Source of the DNA: Candidatus Gullanella endobia
GTDB lineage: Bacteria > Pseudomonadota > Gammaproteobacteria > Enterobacterales > Enterobacteriaceae
Assembly: GCF_900048035.1 (NCBI RefSeq)
Contig: NZ_LN999832.1
Location: 496,001-560,000, forward strand
Reading direction: 5' to 3'
Length of the DNA: 64,000 bases
Shown piece after piece: positions 1-14,834 of this stretch. A model generated the notes under the pieces. That model did not search any database. It saw only the letters and a program-made list of their open reading frames with translations, and was not told where the DNA came from. The position numbers were made by a program, and so were the translations under genes. How positions within the stretch are numbered: position 1 is the stretch's first letter; each line of letters starts with the position of its first letter.

Positions 1-1291
1 TAAAACACTTATCTTTTAAACAAGCTGTAATCTGAAATAATTTGCTAGTATTCTCTTCATAAACATAAATTAATTGAAAAATAATTTATCTAATATTAGC
101 TAATATCCTTTTTAATGTTAATATCTTTTTTAAATATTTGCTAAATTGTATTCCATATCATAGAATGAAAATTAAGTATACTTTAAAATAATTAGTAATT
201 ATATTTTATATATCATAATCAACATTAAAAATAGAAACTAGTTCATTGAAGTTAAATATTATTTATTATTAATACAGATTTAGTTATTAATCAATCTTTT
301 TTTCAAATATTTTATTTTATTAATAAATTAATAATAATGTTTAAGACAGTTTAAACAAAATGTATTAAAAAGATTATTCTTAATGATTATAATTTGTAGT
401 AGTCTACTAATTATTACATATCTAAATAATGTTTTTAAATAAAATTTAACGTTACTAGAACAAAAATAAAATACTATCTCAATAATATATTGTTATATAT
501 TTTATGTGTTCTAATAGTAACGTGAAGTAAAACGCAAAGTAAATATAATACTTATCAGTATTTATATATAAGTATATAAGGTATACATAGAATATTAAAC
601 AATATTCAAATAGATAATCTATCTATACTTCTATACTATCCACAGTATATATAGCATATAGGATAACCTGGAAGGTTTTTCACAATGCAGATAATGCTTA
701 AATCAATACGATAATCTGATAATTGTTAATTGATAAAATTTTTATATACTTTGTATTGTTTTTTCAGAATAAAAGTACTCTGCTATACTCTATTTCTAGT
801 ATAGAAGCTCCTACAAAAATAGGACGAATTGGAATTATTTATTAAAAATATACAACCTAAACGCTTTATCTTGCCTATTATAAGTGGATATTCCGATTAT
901 TTATCATGGCTGAATAGTATTTTATTGCTATTATTTATTACTACTACTCATATTACTTTAACAAAAATATATGTAATTTAGTAATTTAAGCTTATTTACT
1001 TAAAAGTAATTTTTTACAAATGTTATTAACAATAGTCGATTAATTCACATTTTCGTTAACGAAGTTGTCTATATTACTAGCTAAAAATAAAATTTACGTT
1101 ATAATTCTATTTTAGTGTTATATTACCATAAGTTTAATAATATATAGAAATACATATTTATATGAATTCTGACTAAAAAATTATCAATTAACATTATTTT
1201 CGAATATTTCTAAAATAAACTAGTTGAAAATATAAAGTCATGTATAGTATATTCTAAATACGAATATATATATGGTATAGTACAATTCACT
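1..1291. other. gene-free AT-rich region
   Basis: No open frame of useful length, tRNA or recognisable relic is seen. A small stem (AACCT, loop GGA, AGGTT, then T-run) lies at 665-680. An 8/9 match to a DnaA box (CTATCCACA) lies at 636-644 and is likely chance. Confidence 0.6.
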
Positions 1292-1364
1292 GCCCGGATA
1301 GCTCAGTCGGTAGAGCAGGGGACTGAAGATCCCCGTGTCCTTGGTTCAATTCCAAGTTCGGGCA
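1292..1364 (+). tRNA. tRNA-Phe (GAA)
   Basis: Complete cloverleaf, closely matching the E. coli tRNA-Phe. The acceptor 5' arm GCCCGGA pairs with TTCGGGC at 1357-1363, the discriminator is A1364, the anticodon loop is CTGAAGA giving GAA, and the T arm is CTTGG-TTCAATT-CCAAG. The bases after the discriminator are TAA, so the CCA end is not encoded and must be added by the nucleotidyltransferase Cca. It converges on tRNA-Lys on the other strand about 430 bp away. Confidence 0.96.
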
Positions 1365-1791
1365 TAATTCATTTCAAGTAATTATATCTAATTGAAAGCA
1401 AATGCTTAAGATTAAAGTATAACTCCTTATTATATGAATAATAAGTTACACCTTTTTCATACACATGCATATAAGAAGCAAAATGCTATAAGCACAACGC
1501 ATAATCTAATCTAACTATAAGTTTATACATAAAGCTCAGTTGATACTATTCTACCTCACTAAAAATTTAAACGCTGTTTAATTTTAGTATGAAGCTAACA
1601 GCTCTCATAACTTGAATAATTTTTACTTGAAATTAAGATAAAATTTATTGAAGATAGTTATAGTAGTCACTACTACTAATAGTAGTGACTGTTTAACTTC
1701 TTATCTATTAATCTAATATTAATAGAATTCAATACAATATAGATACTTTTAAAGCTAGATGAAAAGAATTTAGATTACTGAAAAGTATTAG
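1365..1791. other. spacer between convergent tRNA genes
   Basis: No gene. It holds a weak 8-bp stem at 1426-1445 (CTTATTAT / ATAATAAG), about 60 bp past tRNA-Phe, and a stronger 10-bp stem at 1665-1690. Confidence 0.6.
1665..1690. repeat. inverted repeat, 10-bp arms, between convergent tRNAs
   Basis: AGTCACTACT (1665-1674) and AGTAGTGACT (1681-1690) are perfectly complementary around a 6-nt loop. It lies between the 3' ends of tRNA-Phe (+) and tRNA-Lys (-), where a two-way transcription stop would be useful, but no long T-run follows on either side, so terminator function is only an inference. Confidence 0.5.
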
Positions 1792-1864
<73 letters not shown>

Positions 1865-2749
1865 AATGCAGCCCATTATTCTCTTAGCGAGAATAGCTTC
1901 AAACATTTTATATTAGTTGAAGAAAAAAGTAATCACGCTTCAATGATTAAAGTTAAACGATTGCTATAATATAGCATTACCTTAGTATCACTTGGATATT
2001 TTAAAATATATCGTATCTAAAATAATCTAGATCCTTCATGATACTATAGAATTAGATTTTTTTAAAGAAAAATTTAAAACTATTTCTAGTTGATAAATGG
2101 AACTTATTGTTTAATAATATTTTATAGTTTTTATAATTTTTATTTATTAAATCTATTATTTAGATTTGACTGCTCTGATTATATCAGATAATATCAGACT
2201 TTAATTTTAAATACTTATTAGCTTATTTAATTATATAAATTTCTCGAATATTAATAAACTAAGAAATGATTAAATCATATAATTCCCTTTTTATAAATAA
2301 AAATTGAAAAATTGCAAAATTTTTATTTTCCGCCATTATTATATAGAATATCAATATATTGAGTCGTATCAATATGTGATCTTTTACAATCTTATAATCA
2401 TAATCAATTATAGATTAATCATTTATACTATGATAGAATTATGTAAGAACAAAGGTATATTATATTAATAATATGGTTATTCTTAATAAGATTAACGATG
2501 ATATACAACTGAAATTTACAGAAATACTCATTTTGCAACATTATTCTACCAATAAATGAAATCTTACCCAAAGATTGATTCTAGGTGATCATCAATTATA
2601 GTAACCTACTTTTCTTAAGCTGAAAAATTTACACTACTAAAATGGCAGTGACAATATTAAATGCTTTTTAATTACTTTATTAATTAAATAAGTTAAATAA
2701 ATTCTGAAATATGTAAAACTATTATTAAATAAAGCAAAAATAAGATTGA
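1865..2749. other. gene-free AT-rich region
   Basis: No open frame or recognisable relic was seen between the tRNA-Lys and tRNA-Ser genes. Confidence 0.6.
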
Positions 2750-2834
2750 CGGAGGAGTAGAGATTCGAACTCTAGAACGCTTTCACGTCGCCGGTTTTCA
2801 AGACCGGTGCCTTCAACCACTCGGCCACTCCTCC
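2750..2834 (-). tRNA. tRNA-Ser (UGA)
   Basis: Class II tRNA with a long variable arm. On the minus strand it opens GGAGGAGTGGCCGAGTGG, has anticodon loop CTTGAAA (anticodon UGA, reading UCN codons), a variable arm with stem ACG..CGT, and T arm TAGAG-TTCGAAT-CTCTA. Acceptor GGAGGAG pairs with CTCCTCC and the discriminator is G at 2750, as serine tRNAs require. No encoded CCA. It is very close to E. coli serT. Confidence 0.95.
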
Positions 2835-3656
2835 ACACCTAGATTAGAGTATGAATAGGTTTAATCTGGTTGTAAAGAAAATTTTTTATAATCAACTAAA
2901 ATAGTTATTAGTTTCTTCACTGCTTCTTTTAGAAAGGGTACTAATAGGTACGTTAATATAGAACACTTATAGTAGAAATAGGAATATTATTTAATACTAC
3001 ATAAATCATTTTTATAGTTTATCATTATAGCTTATATATGAGAAAATGTAGTAATGAATTGTTTAATTAAAATATTTTCATATAAGAACAAGTACACATT
3101 ACAGCATATAATTAGTATCTGTTTTTTATTATCGCTTATACTAGTATTTTTACACTGAAAGCTATTTTGAATACTTTATTTTAACTACCAGAATCCATTT
3201 AAATTTTAAACTAATCAATTTTTCATAATTTTTATTCCTAATCATTTTATTATTAATGATCTAGCTAATATTTATTATTTTAATCTGATCAGTTTTTGTA
3301 GGTTATATGTTGAGATTACTTACTAAGTAAGCTAATGGTATCCAGCTTCGTATAGCATCGATATACTAATACTAGGATATAATATGATTGTTTTACTGCT
3401 TGCAAGCATATATTATTTCTATTTAAAATAGAAATAATTATCTTTTATGATTACTAGTTAAAATTGTTGCAATATTTTGCTATATATCTTTATTTTCTTT
3501 GTTTTTTTGTTCTTACAAACATAAGATTATTGTTTTTAACTTAATTGCATTTTTTATTACTTCGAATTTTAAAGAAAAATCTAATATTTTCTATGCAATA
3601 GATTTGTTATTCTCTTTTTTATTTGATAACTAAACTAATTAATAAGGAGAGAATCT
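2835..3656. other. gene-free region upstream of tusE
   Basis: No gene seen. Two adjacent palindromes are present at 3397-3408 and 3412-3438, and the tusE ribosome-binding site AAGGAGA is at 3644-3650. Confidence 0.6.
3397..3438. repeat. two adjacent perfect palindromes upstream of tusE
   Basis: TGCTTGCAAGCA at 3397-3408 is a perfect 12-bp palindrome. Three bases later, 3412-3438 has 13-bp perfectly complementary arms (ATTATTTCTATTT and its complement) around a single A. They lie about 220 bp before the tusE start. They could be a terminator relic or a protein-binding site; the sequence does not decide. Confidence 0.5.
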
Positions 3657-3983
3657 ATGAAATTTAATTATACAGAAATTAATACAGATACGCAAGGGTA
3701 TTTGATCTATCCACAGGACTGGTCAGAAGCCTTAGCAGAAGAAATTGCCCGTCAAGAAGGTATCACTCTTAGTGAAGCCCACTGGCAAGTAATCTATTTT
3801 GTACGCACATTTTATTTACGATATAATACATCACCATCAATGCGACTATTGGTGAAAGCTATGGCACAAGTTTATGGGGAAAAAAAAGGTAACAGTCGTT
3901 ATCTTTTTCGTTTATTTCCTGGCGGTCCTGCTAAATATGCAACTAAAATTGCTGGTTTACCTAAACCAGTCAAATGTCTATAG
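3657..3983 (+). CDS. tusE: sulfur carrier protein TusE (DsrC family)
   Basis: TusE takes persulfide sulfur from the TusBCD complex and hands it to MnmA, which 2-thiolates U34 of tRNA Lys, Glu and Gln. The 108-residue product matches E. coli TusE (about 109) along its whole length, with the family core '[14 protein letters not shown]', then '[16 protein letters not shown]' and the flexible tail 'GLPKPVKCL' that carries the reactive cysteine as the penultimate residue (Cys107). The ATG is set by a strong AAGGAGA site six bases upstream. The gene stands alone, with about 0.8 kb and 4.9 kb without genes on either side. It contains an A8 run at 3880-3887, the kind of tract prone to slippage in AT-rich symbionts, but the frame is intact. 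Together with TusA, MnmE and MnmG in this window it indicates that wobble-uridine modification is kept. Confidence 0.97.
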   Translation: MKFNYTEINTDTQGYLIYPQDWSEALAEEIARQEGITLSEAHWQVIYFVRTFYLRYNTSPSMRLLVKAMAQVYGEKKGNSRYLFRLFPGGPAKYATKIAGLPKPVKCL

Positions 3984-6900
3984 AAAATAAGCTTTTTAAA
4001 ATAAAATGCTACGACTATTTATATGAAGTTGAAAACATACTAGGATCTATAGATTTTGATAGTCATCAAAATTTTAAATTTAAATATAAATATCTCATAT
4101 CTAAAGTTTTAACTCATATTTAATGAGACATAAAAAACAAAAAATCCTATGCTTATCCGTTGATCTAAGCTGATATACATATCAACTCTTAAGTTTGTAA
4201 AAATGTATGTGACGATTTTATTTTAACCTAAATGGAAAGATTTGCTTATTATTTAAGTATAAAAGAAGACGAATTGTTTCACTCGACAAACAGCATAGAT
4301 TACTTTTAACATTTTTATAAAAAGATTAGTTTATAGTTATTTTAATAACTAATTTTTTATGAAAATACAAAAGTCTTTTAGACTAGCGATAAAAATTAGC
4401 TATGAGTCAAGTTTAACCAAGTATACAAATATTTTGTAGGTAAATATATATAACTTAGATATTAAGTTTTGCTAAAAAAGATACATCTACTAGATCTACT
4501 AAGAATTCTTTTAATAGCCTTAAAACGATTAGTTAGTAATATACTAACTATCATCTTATTAGATACTGCATGAAATAATAATTAACAAAAAATAATATCA
4601 TCTAGCATATTAAGAAATAGATTCTAGTATAGAATTTCTACTGAATATATAACAGTTTAATATGATTATGTTATTTTAATCACTACCATTTATTATTTTC
4701 AGGTATTATAGATTGACTAGCACTGTTGATAGATTATTTTATAATTTCTATATAAAATTACTAATATACCCTTTAAATGAAGAGAATAGAATTAATTTAA
4801 CTAATTTTTAATAAAATTAATAATATATTAGTTACGTTTATAGTATCCTTCGTTAATCAATTTATTTTACTTAGTTAAAATTCAATAAACAAAAGTCTAA
4901 TCTGCTTACTACATATTGCGAGATAGCAATAATTATTAGCAACTTTGTACATTCACAATTTAAACATTCTGCTATATCTATCTGCTACTGACATAGAAAG
5001 TTTAAAAACTTATATTTTATAATACTATTACTTAATTATATCTTATTAGCAATATCTTTGTCTTAAAGCAGATAAATACCTTCTATATCTGGCTATTTAA
5101 TGGAATGATTCAGATAGCCAGAAATACTTCTCAAACAGGTATAAAATCCATTATCCATTTTATAGTTATTAATAATTTTTATTATTAATTTTTGCGATAA
5201 ATTTTATCATTTGAATATAATAAATATTGCTTGATAAATAATAAATAATGAAACTACAACTTTTGTATCATTTTAGCCAAAGCTAATCTTGAATATTGAT
5301 AATTTTAAAGATAATACTGTCGATATTATTAGCAGTTATAAATTTTTAGTTAATTATTCACTAATGTTTTACATAAGAGTAGACATATACTAATAAACTC
5401 CAATTCCAAATAATATAAAAATAATTTACTATTACTACGATAATTAGCATAGTTCAGCGAAAATACTGCTGTTTATCATAAATAAATATTATAATTATAA
5501 GTAGATATAGATGGCATTATTTATTTTTACCTTGTAACATTCTCGGGTATGAATATCTGTTGTTATATGATAATGATACTAGTCTAGTACTATATAAAAT
5601 AGCTATAATACTGCTATTAAACTAATATTAATTCTAACGGACAGTAGATTATTCTATCTGCTGCATATTATAATACTGATCATCTCAGTAAGAAAAATAG
5701 AAGTTAATTGCTAGAAGATATAGAAGATATTTCTATCAAAATCACTGATATTAATATTAACAAAATGGTCTTTTTTAATTAAATTAGCTTGATTTCTAAC
5801 TATAGATATGATTAGTTCAGTAACTCTAAGTACAAATGAAAAATGATATAAAAATGAATTAGCGTTTAAGCTAATATCACTTAATGTCGGAATTTTAAAT
5901 TAAAAGCAAAGAAATCGCGAAATTATTATATCTTGAAAAGTTTTAAAGATAAATCTATCAGACTTAAAACTATACTAATAAATATTATAAATTATTTTTT
6001 AAATATTTGATATGTGTTTAAAATTTTTTCATATTAATACAATTTTTTAGAAAAAAATAAATATTTAATTAGTATTAAAAGATCTTATATACCATAAGAC
6101 ATAATCAATTTCATTATATTAAATTTTTGATAGTTATTATCTTTATTGATATTTATACACATCGCTATTCATCATAAACAATTTATTTAAAACTTAAACG
6201 AAATCATCCCTATCTTCATCATAATATTTCCATAATTTAAAAAAAATTATTAAGCCAGTAATTAGATTCAGAAATTTCCATCCTTGAAACAATAAATATA
6301 TTATACAAAAGTCATGATTAAATAAATTGCTAGTATTATATCTTAATATAATAAGCAGTAATACATAAAATATTAGGTGAGATAATTTATCAGAATTTTT
6401 AACATTGATATTAGTATAAATATAAAACAGGATTCTGATATAGCATCATAATGAATATTATTTTAAAAATTAATATCGTTCTCTTTTTAAATTTAGTAAC
6501 TGTATACTCTATTTAATAGTATATTTTAAATATTGATATTTATTTATATTATATACTAACTGCGCTAAGAGATAACCTACTTTAATAGTTATTGAAAAAT
6601 TTCGGAATTATCGATGACCTATACTTAGGTTAACTAATATAGTATAATATAACTATTAATTTCTTATTATAAGAAATTTTATCATAATAATTATGTATTA
6701 AATATTATATATTCTGCATACTAATTAATATAAAAAATAACAAAGCATGCAATAATTATCGATGATACTAATCGTATACAATTTCATTTATTAGTTATTG
6801 ATAATAAACAATATGCATAGCATATAAAATTGGCATAAAATAATTAATTAATCTCCATTAATATTGTAACTATTCGGTTGTTCGCAATATAATAGTTATA

Positions 6901-8899
6901 CGTTTATTCCAGTTTAGATTACTAGGAAGGATAGACGAATATAAATAAAAATTATTGATTTTTAGTATCTATTTATTACGTGGTTCAATAAAAATACTAA
7001 ACATACTAAACAACTGATAAATAAATTTAAAGTTAAATTATTTAATTGTAAGTACTAGTAGTATTTATTTCTATTGCTTATACTATTTAATTTTTATAGG
7101 TTTTAATTATTATCCGTTACTATGATAATATCAAAACTCGTAAATACAGTATCAATAATACTAGTGAATGTAAAAAAATTAGCTATTAAAATAAACAGAT
7201 TGATTATGACAATGAAAAATCACTATTAATATCCATTGTAATTGTTTCATATCCACTTATTTGTTATTAGTTTGATAACTATCTAGCCTGATATAATCAC
7301 TGTTATTATTCATAAATCTGCATGAGAAAAATGATCTTAGATTATATGCAATATGTATCTATCATCACTAAAATAAATTAATCTTTCCTGATGTTCATTT
7401 GCTACAATAGAAGTGTAAAAAAAGAAGTAATTCAGAATTATATATGATGAACGTGAATATATCTTATATATATTTTTATAATACATTACTTTAATGTCAT
7501 CTATCGTTTGTAGATATAATCTATATAACATTTAATAAAAATAACAAATATTAATATTTTCACATATATATATTAATGTGTTCTTTTTCTAAAAATCTCA
7601 ATTATAAGAAATTATTTATACTAGTTTTAATTCTGTCTTTTTTGTACTTATTTCTATTAATAGGATGTACTAATTAATAATGCTTTTTAATTTATTGATC
7701 TCAAGTTAATTAATGGAACAAAAATATAGATTTCGACTTTATTCAAAACTGAAACGATAACTATATTCATTTTATATACTATAAAATAGAAAAATTAATT
7801 ATTTAATGATATAAAATTTTATTTTTATAATTATATATAGGAATATACTCAGCATTAAATTTAAGCAGTTATTTACATATGAGTTTTGAATAAATATAAA
7901 TTTTATCTAGTGATACAACAGAATAATTCCGTAAAATATATTATTTAATGATTATTTTTATACAGCTTGCAGAAAAAAATTAATTATTGACTTTTTTATA
8001 ACCCCCTTTCTTAGATCTGATTTTTAAATAAAACAGTATCCTTAAGACAGTTCTTCACTACTGATATCTTGATTAAGATATAGATAATAAAATAATTCAA
8101 AATATTGAACTACAATTGTAAAATCTATTGTATTTTATTTTTTATATCAACATTTTATGTACTAAACTCTATGTACAAAATTCGCATAAGCGTTACTTGA
8201 CATAAAGACCAGACCATACGATAATAATTAATATGTTAGTTCATTGATATTTTTATCTGAAGATTCTTTTGTTATTTTCAATACATAGAATTGATATAAG
8301 ATATATTACTTGAAGTCTTTATAAGTATTAATAAGTATTTAGAAAAAATTTATCTAAACTAACACCGATAAAGTCTACCTTTATATCAGGAAATATGTGA
8401 TTGACGTGCTTTTTATAATATTACTAACGATACCATACTACAATTCCGCTCGATATAAATTTCTTTTAGAATACTAAATTTATATAGATAATATGAATTT
8501 TAGAAGTTGTAATATTGAGTAATGATTTAGCTATTATAGATCTTCCAATAATACATCTGCTATGGCTAGTTAGTATTGCTATAGTTATTATTTGACACTG
8601 TTGACCTAAAAGGTGCACTAGAATATTTTAAGCATATCAAAACTCATAAGAGCTTTATAACACCTATTACTTGAATGCTAGTTATAACACTAACTATGGT
8701 ATCGGTAATAAAGATTAGATAAAGTTTTAGATATCACAAGCTACGCTAGTATACATTTTTTACTACATCCATTACTTAATATAGTTTAGCATATATTCTA
8801 TAAACTTATGTTGTTCTTCCATTATAAAATGGAAATTATTCTTTATATTTGGAGAGAAGCAAATACTAGATATATTACAACTATTTCGATTTTTTATCA
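3984..8899. other. 4.9-kb gene-free AT-rich region
   Basis: The longest gap in the window. No frame here resembles a protein family, and the short open frames are AT-derived noise. A 9-bp inverted repeat (TCTGGCTAT at 5088-5096, ATAGCCAGA at 5114-5122, 17-nt loop) is the most GC-rich structure. A 7-bp stem at 8817-8834 (TTCCATT / AATGGAA) lies about 65 bp past the mreD stop but lacks a T-run. Confidence 0.6.
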
Positions 8900-9388
8900 C
8901 TACTGAATATAAAATTGACATCGTATTTTGCACATCAATGAAAATAACCAAGGCCATAATAAACCATCTACTATACTTCTCCAAAATATTTCTGGATGGA
9001 ATGAAGCATTAATTAATAAGTATTCAGTCAAGAATACGACTACTTGAGTTAATAATGATAGTGATATTACAACAATAACTTGTTGAAAAATAACCATATT
9101 GAGAAATGGATTAAACTTAAATATTGCTAGATAGGTAAGAATAATGAAACCTAAAGAATGTACTCCTAGCGTTGAACCGATAACTAGATCCATTATTAGC
9201 CCAAGTATAAACCCAGTACCGAGGTTAACTCGATATGGCAATGCTACCACCCAATAAATAAGTAGCAAATTAAGCAAGGAAGGGCGAAAAAGATATAAAT
9301 TCGACGGCCATGGCATAATCTGCATAATAATTGCGAAAAAGAATGAAATCCAAATGATATAGCCACTATGGTGATAATACCGGTTCAT
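8900..9388 (-). CDS. mreD: rod shape-determining protein MreD
   Basis: Inner-membrane component of the MreBCD elongasome that, with MreC and MreB, directs lateral wall synthesis and rod shape. The 162 residues equal the E. coli length and align throughout. Several hydrophobic spans are visible, beginning with 'IIWISFFFAIIMQIMPWP' near residues 11-28 and ending with 'LLWPWLFSLM' near 144-153. The conserved stretches 'ALPYRVNLGTGF' and 'DLVIGSTLGVHSLGF' mark the family. The start codon at 9386-9388 lies inside the end of mreC (23-nt overlap), so translation is probably coupled. It is the last gene of mreB-mreC-mreD; genes that follow in E. coli (the maf-like yhdE and rng) are absent and the DNA beyond is empty. 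Confidence 0.96.
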   Translation of the reverse strand: MNRYYHHSGYIIWISFFFAIIMQIMPWPSNLYLFRPSLLNLLLIYWVVALPYRVNLGTGFILGLIMDLVIGSTLGVHSLGFIILTYLAIFKFNPFLNMVIFQQVIVVISLSLLTQVVVFLTEYLLINASFHPEIFWRSIVDGLLWPWLFSLMCKIRCQFYIQ

Positions 9389-10415
9389 TATTGTGTATTT
9401 CCATACCGAGTACGATTTTATTACTGTCAGTGCTTTTAGTTGCCATTTTATTTAGTTTAGGCTTAGAAATATTTTTATCTAGTGGAAGTTGAGTTATATT
9501 ATCAGACGGTGACAATACCTGTGACATCATTTTTATCAAACGCTCATTGGCTACTCTATGAACTTTATCAGGTGGAAGCGGTAATTCGCTACGCATATTA
9601 GCATTCCATAACAATAATAAATAATTTAAATGCTGAAAACCAGCGCTAGGTCGAGCATGAATAATAGTATAAGCGCGTTTGGTATCAACTTTTACCGAGG
9701 ATACCACTGCAACAGGATATCCTTCTGGAAATCGACCGCCTAAACCAGAAGTTACCAGTACATCTCCAACACGGATATCAGTATTGCCTGGTAAATGTTC
9801 AAGTTTTAAATCCTTGTTACAACCATTTCCGGCAATAATCACACGAATATTATTACGTAATACCTGAATCGGTAACGCATGTGAAGTACCGCAAATTAGC
9901 ATAACGCGACTGGTAAATTTATTAGTAGCAGTCACTTGGCCTACTACGCCTTTATCACTAATAACTGGTTGACCAACATAAACACCATGATTTAACCCTT
10001 TATCGATTATAATATGATCACTATAAAGATCAGTATTAGTAGAAATTGTTCTAGTAATCATTTTATGTTCATTTTTGCGAAGAGGTGAACCCAACAATTC
10101 ACGAAGGTGGGCGTTTTCCTTTTTATATTGATCCAGCAACAGCTGATCACTGTTTTTTAAAAATAGTTCTTTTCGTAATTTCCGGTTTTCCAATGCTAAT
10201 TGAATATGTGTTGTTAGAATCTGTGATATATTATCAAAAATCTGACGTGGGCCATCTACAAGGAAGTAGATAGGAGTGATAGCCATATCCATGTACGTAC
10301 GTATTTTTACGAATATTTCTAGTTTACTATCAGCAAAAATAGTAGCAATAGCTACTATAGCAATTAGAAAAAACCGCAATTGAAAAGAACAACTTCTACT
10401 AAAAATTGGCTTCAT
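9366..10415 (-). CDS. mreC: rod shape-determining protein MreC
   Basis: Periplasmic scaffold of the elongasome, linking MreB/MreD to penicillin-binding proteins. 349 residues (E. coli about 367; the difference lies in the low-complexity C-terminal tail, here Lys/Asn/Ser-rich where E. coli is Pro/Ala-rich). It has an N-terminal membrane anchor at about residues 13-32, a coiled coil at about 68-112 ('LALENRKLRKELFLKNS'), then the beta-rich MreC domain with 'DKGLNHGVYVGQPVISDKGV' and 'GDVLVTSGLGGRFPEGYPVA'. The ATG is conserved with E. coli ('MKPIFSR'). It follows mreB by 47 nt and overlaps mreD by 23 nt. Confidence 0.97.
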   Translation of the reverse strand: MKPIFSRSCSFQLRFFLIAIVAIATIFADSKLEIFVKIRTYMDMAITPIYFLVDGPRQIFDNISQILTTHIQLALENRKLRKELFLKNSDQLLLDQYKKENAHLRELLGSPLRKNEHKMITRTISTNTDLYSDHIIIDKGLNHGVYVGQPVISDKGVVGQVTATNKFTSRVMLICGTSHALPIQVLRNNIRVIIAGNGCNKDLKLEHLPGNTDIRVGDVLVTSGLGGRFPEGYPVAVVSSVKVDTKRAYTIIHARPSAGFQHLNYLLLLWNANMRSELPLPPDKVHRVANERLIKMMSQVLSPSDNITQLPLDKNISKPKLNKMATKSTDSNKIVLGMEIHNNEPVLSP

Positions 10416-10462
10416 AAATTATATATTATTTACTCAAGTAAGTCCCTCTTTTTTGAGATAAC

Positions 10463-13903
<3,441 letters not shown>

Positions 13904-14356
13904 ATGGTTAATAAGTTTCATATTTTATTACTTAATGGTCCAAATTTGAATTTGCTTGGTATTCGCGAACCTGACAAATATGGTTATATCACTTTTGATA
14001 ATATTATAGCGGACCTAAGCATTCTAGCTGGAAGTCTTAAAGCAAAACTTAGCCATTTTCAATCTAATTCAGAACATGCGCTGATTGACCGTATTCATCA
14101 ATCTCGAGGAAGTATTGATTTTATTATTATTAATCCTGCAGCATTTACTCATACTAGTATCGCTTTACGTGATGCTTTGTTAGCAGTAGAAATACCATTT
14201 ATTGAGATTCACTTGTCAAATATACATGCACGGGAACCGTTTCGTCATCATTCTTACCTATCTGATATTGCGGTTGGCGTAATATTTGGTCTCGGCGCCG
14301 ATGGATATCACTTTGCTTTGCAGGCAGCAATCAAACGCTTATCCACATCTAATTAA
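13904..14356 (+). CDS. aroQ: 3-dehydroquinate dehydratase, type II
   Basis: Catalyses the third step of the shikimate pathway, 3-dehydroquinate to 3-dehydroshikimate, feeding aromatic amino acid and chorismate synthesis. The protein (150 residues from the preferred ATG) shows the type II signatures: '[19 protein letters not shown]' with the catalytic Arg/Tyr region, '[14 protein letters not shown]', '[18 protein letters not shown]' with the conserved Asn and His, and '[17 protein letters not shown]' with the active-site His and Arg. An in-frame TTG six bases upstream is only three bases from the AAGGGAG ribosome site, so the ATG at 13904 (nine-base spacing) is chosen. E. coli itself uses the unrelated AroD; aroQ just before accB is the arrangement of other Enterobacterales such as Yersinia. 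The gap to accB is 20 nt, so it is probably co-transcribed. Confidence 0.95.
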   Translation: MVNKFHILLLNGPNLNLLGIREPDKYGYITFDNIIADLSILAGSLKAKLSHFQSNSEHALIDRIHQSRGSIDFIIINPAAFTHTSIALRDALLAVEIPFIEIHLSNIHAREPFRHHSYLSDIAVGVIFGLGADGYHFALQAAIKRLSTSN

Positions 14357-14376
14357 TTAAAGTATGGAATTCATCC

Positions 14377-14823
14377 ATGGATATTTGTAAGATCAAAGAA
14401 CTGATTGAATTAATCGAAGAATCTAGTATTTTTGAGCTAGAAATCTCTGAAGGTGAAAAATCGGTTCGTATTAGTCGTGCTACAACGAAACCGACCTATC
14501 CAATGATGCAACAAGCTTATATCCCTGCGGTACAGAAAAAATCTACGTATCCTTCTGATTCAACCGATCCAGTATCAAAAACTATGAGTGGTCATTTGGT
14601 ACGATCCCCAATGGTAGGAACATTTTATTGTACTCCTTCCCCAGATGCAAAACCTTTTATTAAGGTTGGTCAAAGGGTCAACATTGGTGATACACTTTGT
14701 GTAGTTGAAGCGATGAAAATGATGAATCAAATTGAATCTGATAAGGCTGGTATAGTAAAAGCTATCCTATTAGATAATGGTCAACCAGTTGAATTCGATG
14801 AACCATTAGTCTTCATCGAATAA
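14377..14823 (+). CDS. accB: biotin carboxyl carrier protein of acetyl-CoA carboxylase
   Basis: Carries the biotin that shuttles carboxyl groups from AccC to the AccAD carboxyltransferase, making malonyl-CoA for fatty acid synthesis. 148 residues (E. coli 156). The N-terminal helix '[16 protein letters not shown]' is followed by a linker at about 45-75 that is shortened and has lost most of the Pro/Ala richness of the E. coli protein, then the biotinyl domain with '[10 protein letters not shown]', the 'thumb' region and the biotin-lysine motif '[13 protein letters not shown]' (Lys near residue 114). It sits between aroQ and accC, 11 nt before accC, an arrangement conserved across proteobacteria. 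Confidence 0.97.
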   Translation: MDICKIKELIELIEESSIFELEISEGEKSVRISRATTKPTYPMMQQAYIPAVQKKSTYPSDSTDPVSKTMSGHLVRSPMVGTFYCTPSPDAKPFIKVGQRVNIGDTLCVVEAMKMMNQIESDKAGIVKAILLDNGQPVEFDEPLVFIE

Positions 14824-14834
14824 CGAGGTACCAA

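Noticed and set aside
7337..7531. 64-codon open frame on the minus strand in the 4.9-kb gap
   Set aside because: Composition is that of the AT-rich background (Ile, Tyr, Asn, Lys), no family pattern, no ribosome-binding site.
8772..8984. 70-codon frame overlapping the end of mreD
   Set aside because: Its first part is an alternative frame of mreD and the rest is AT noise.
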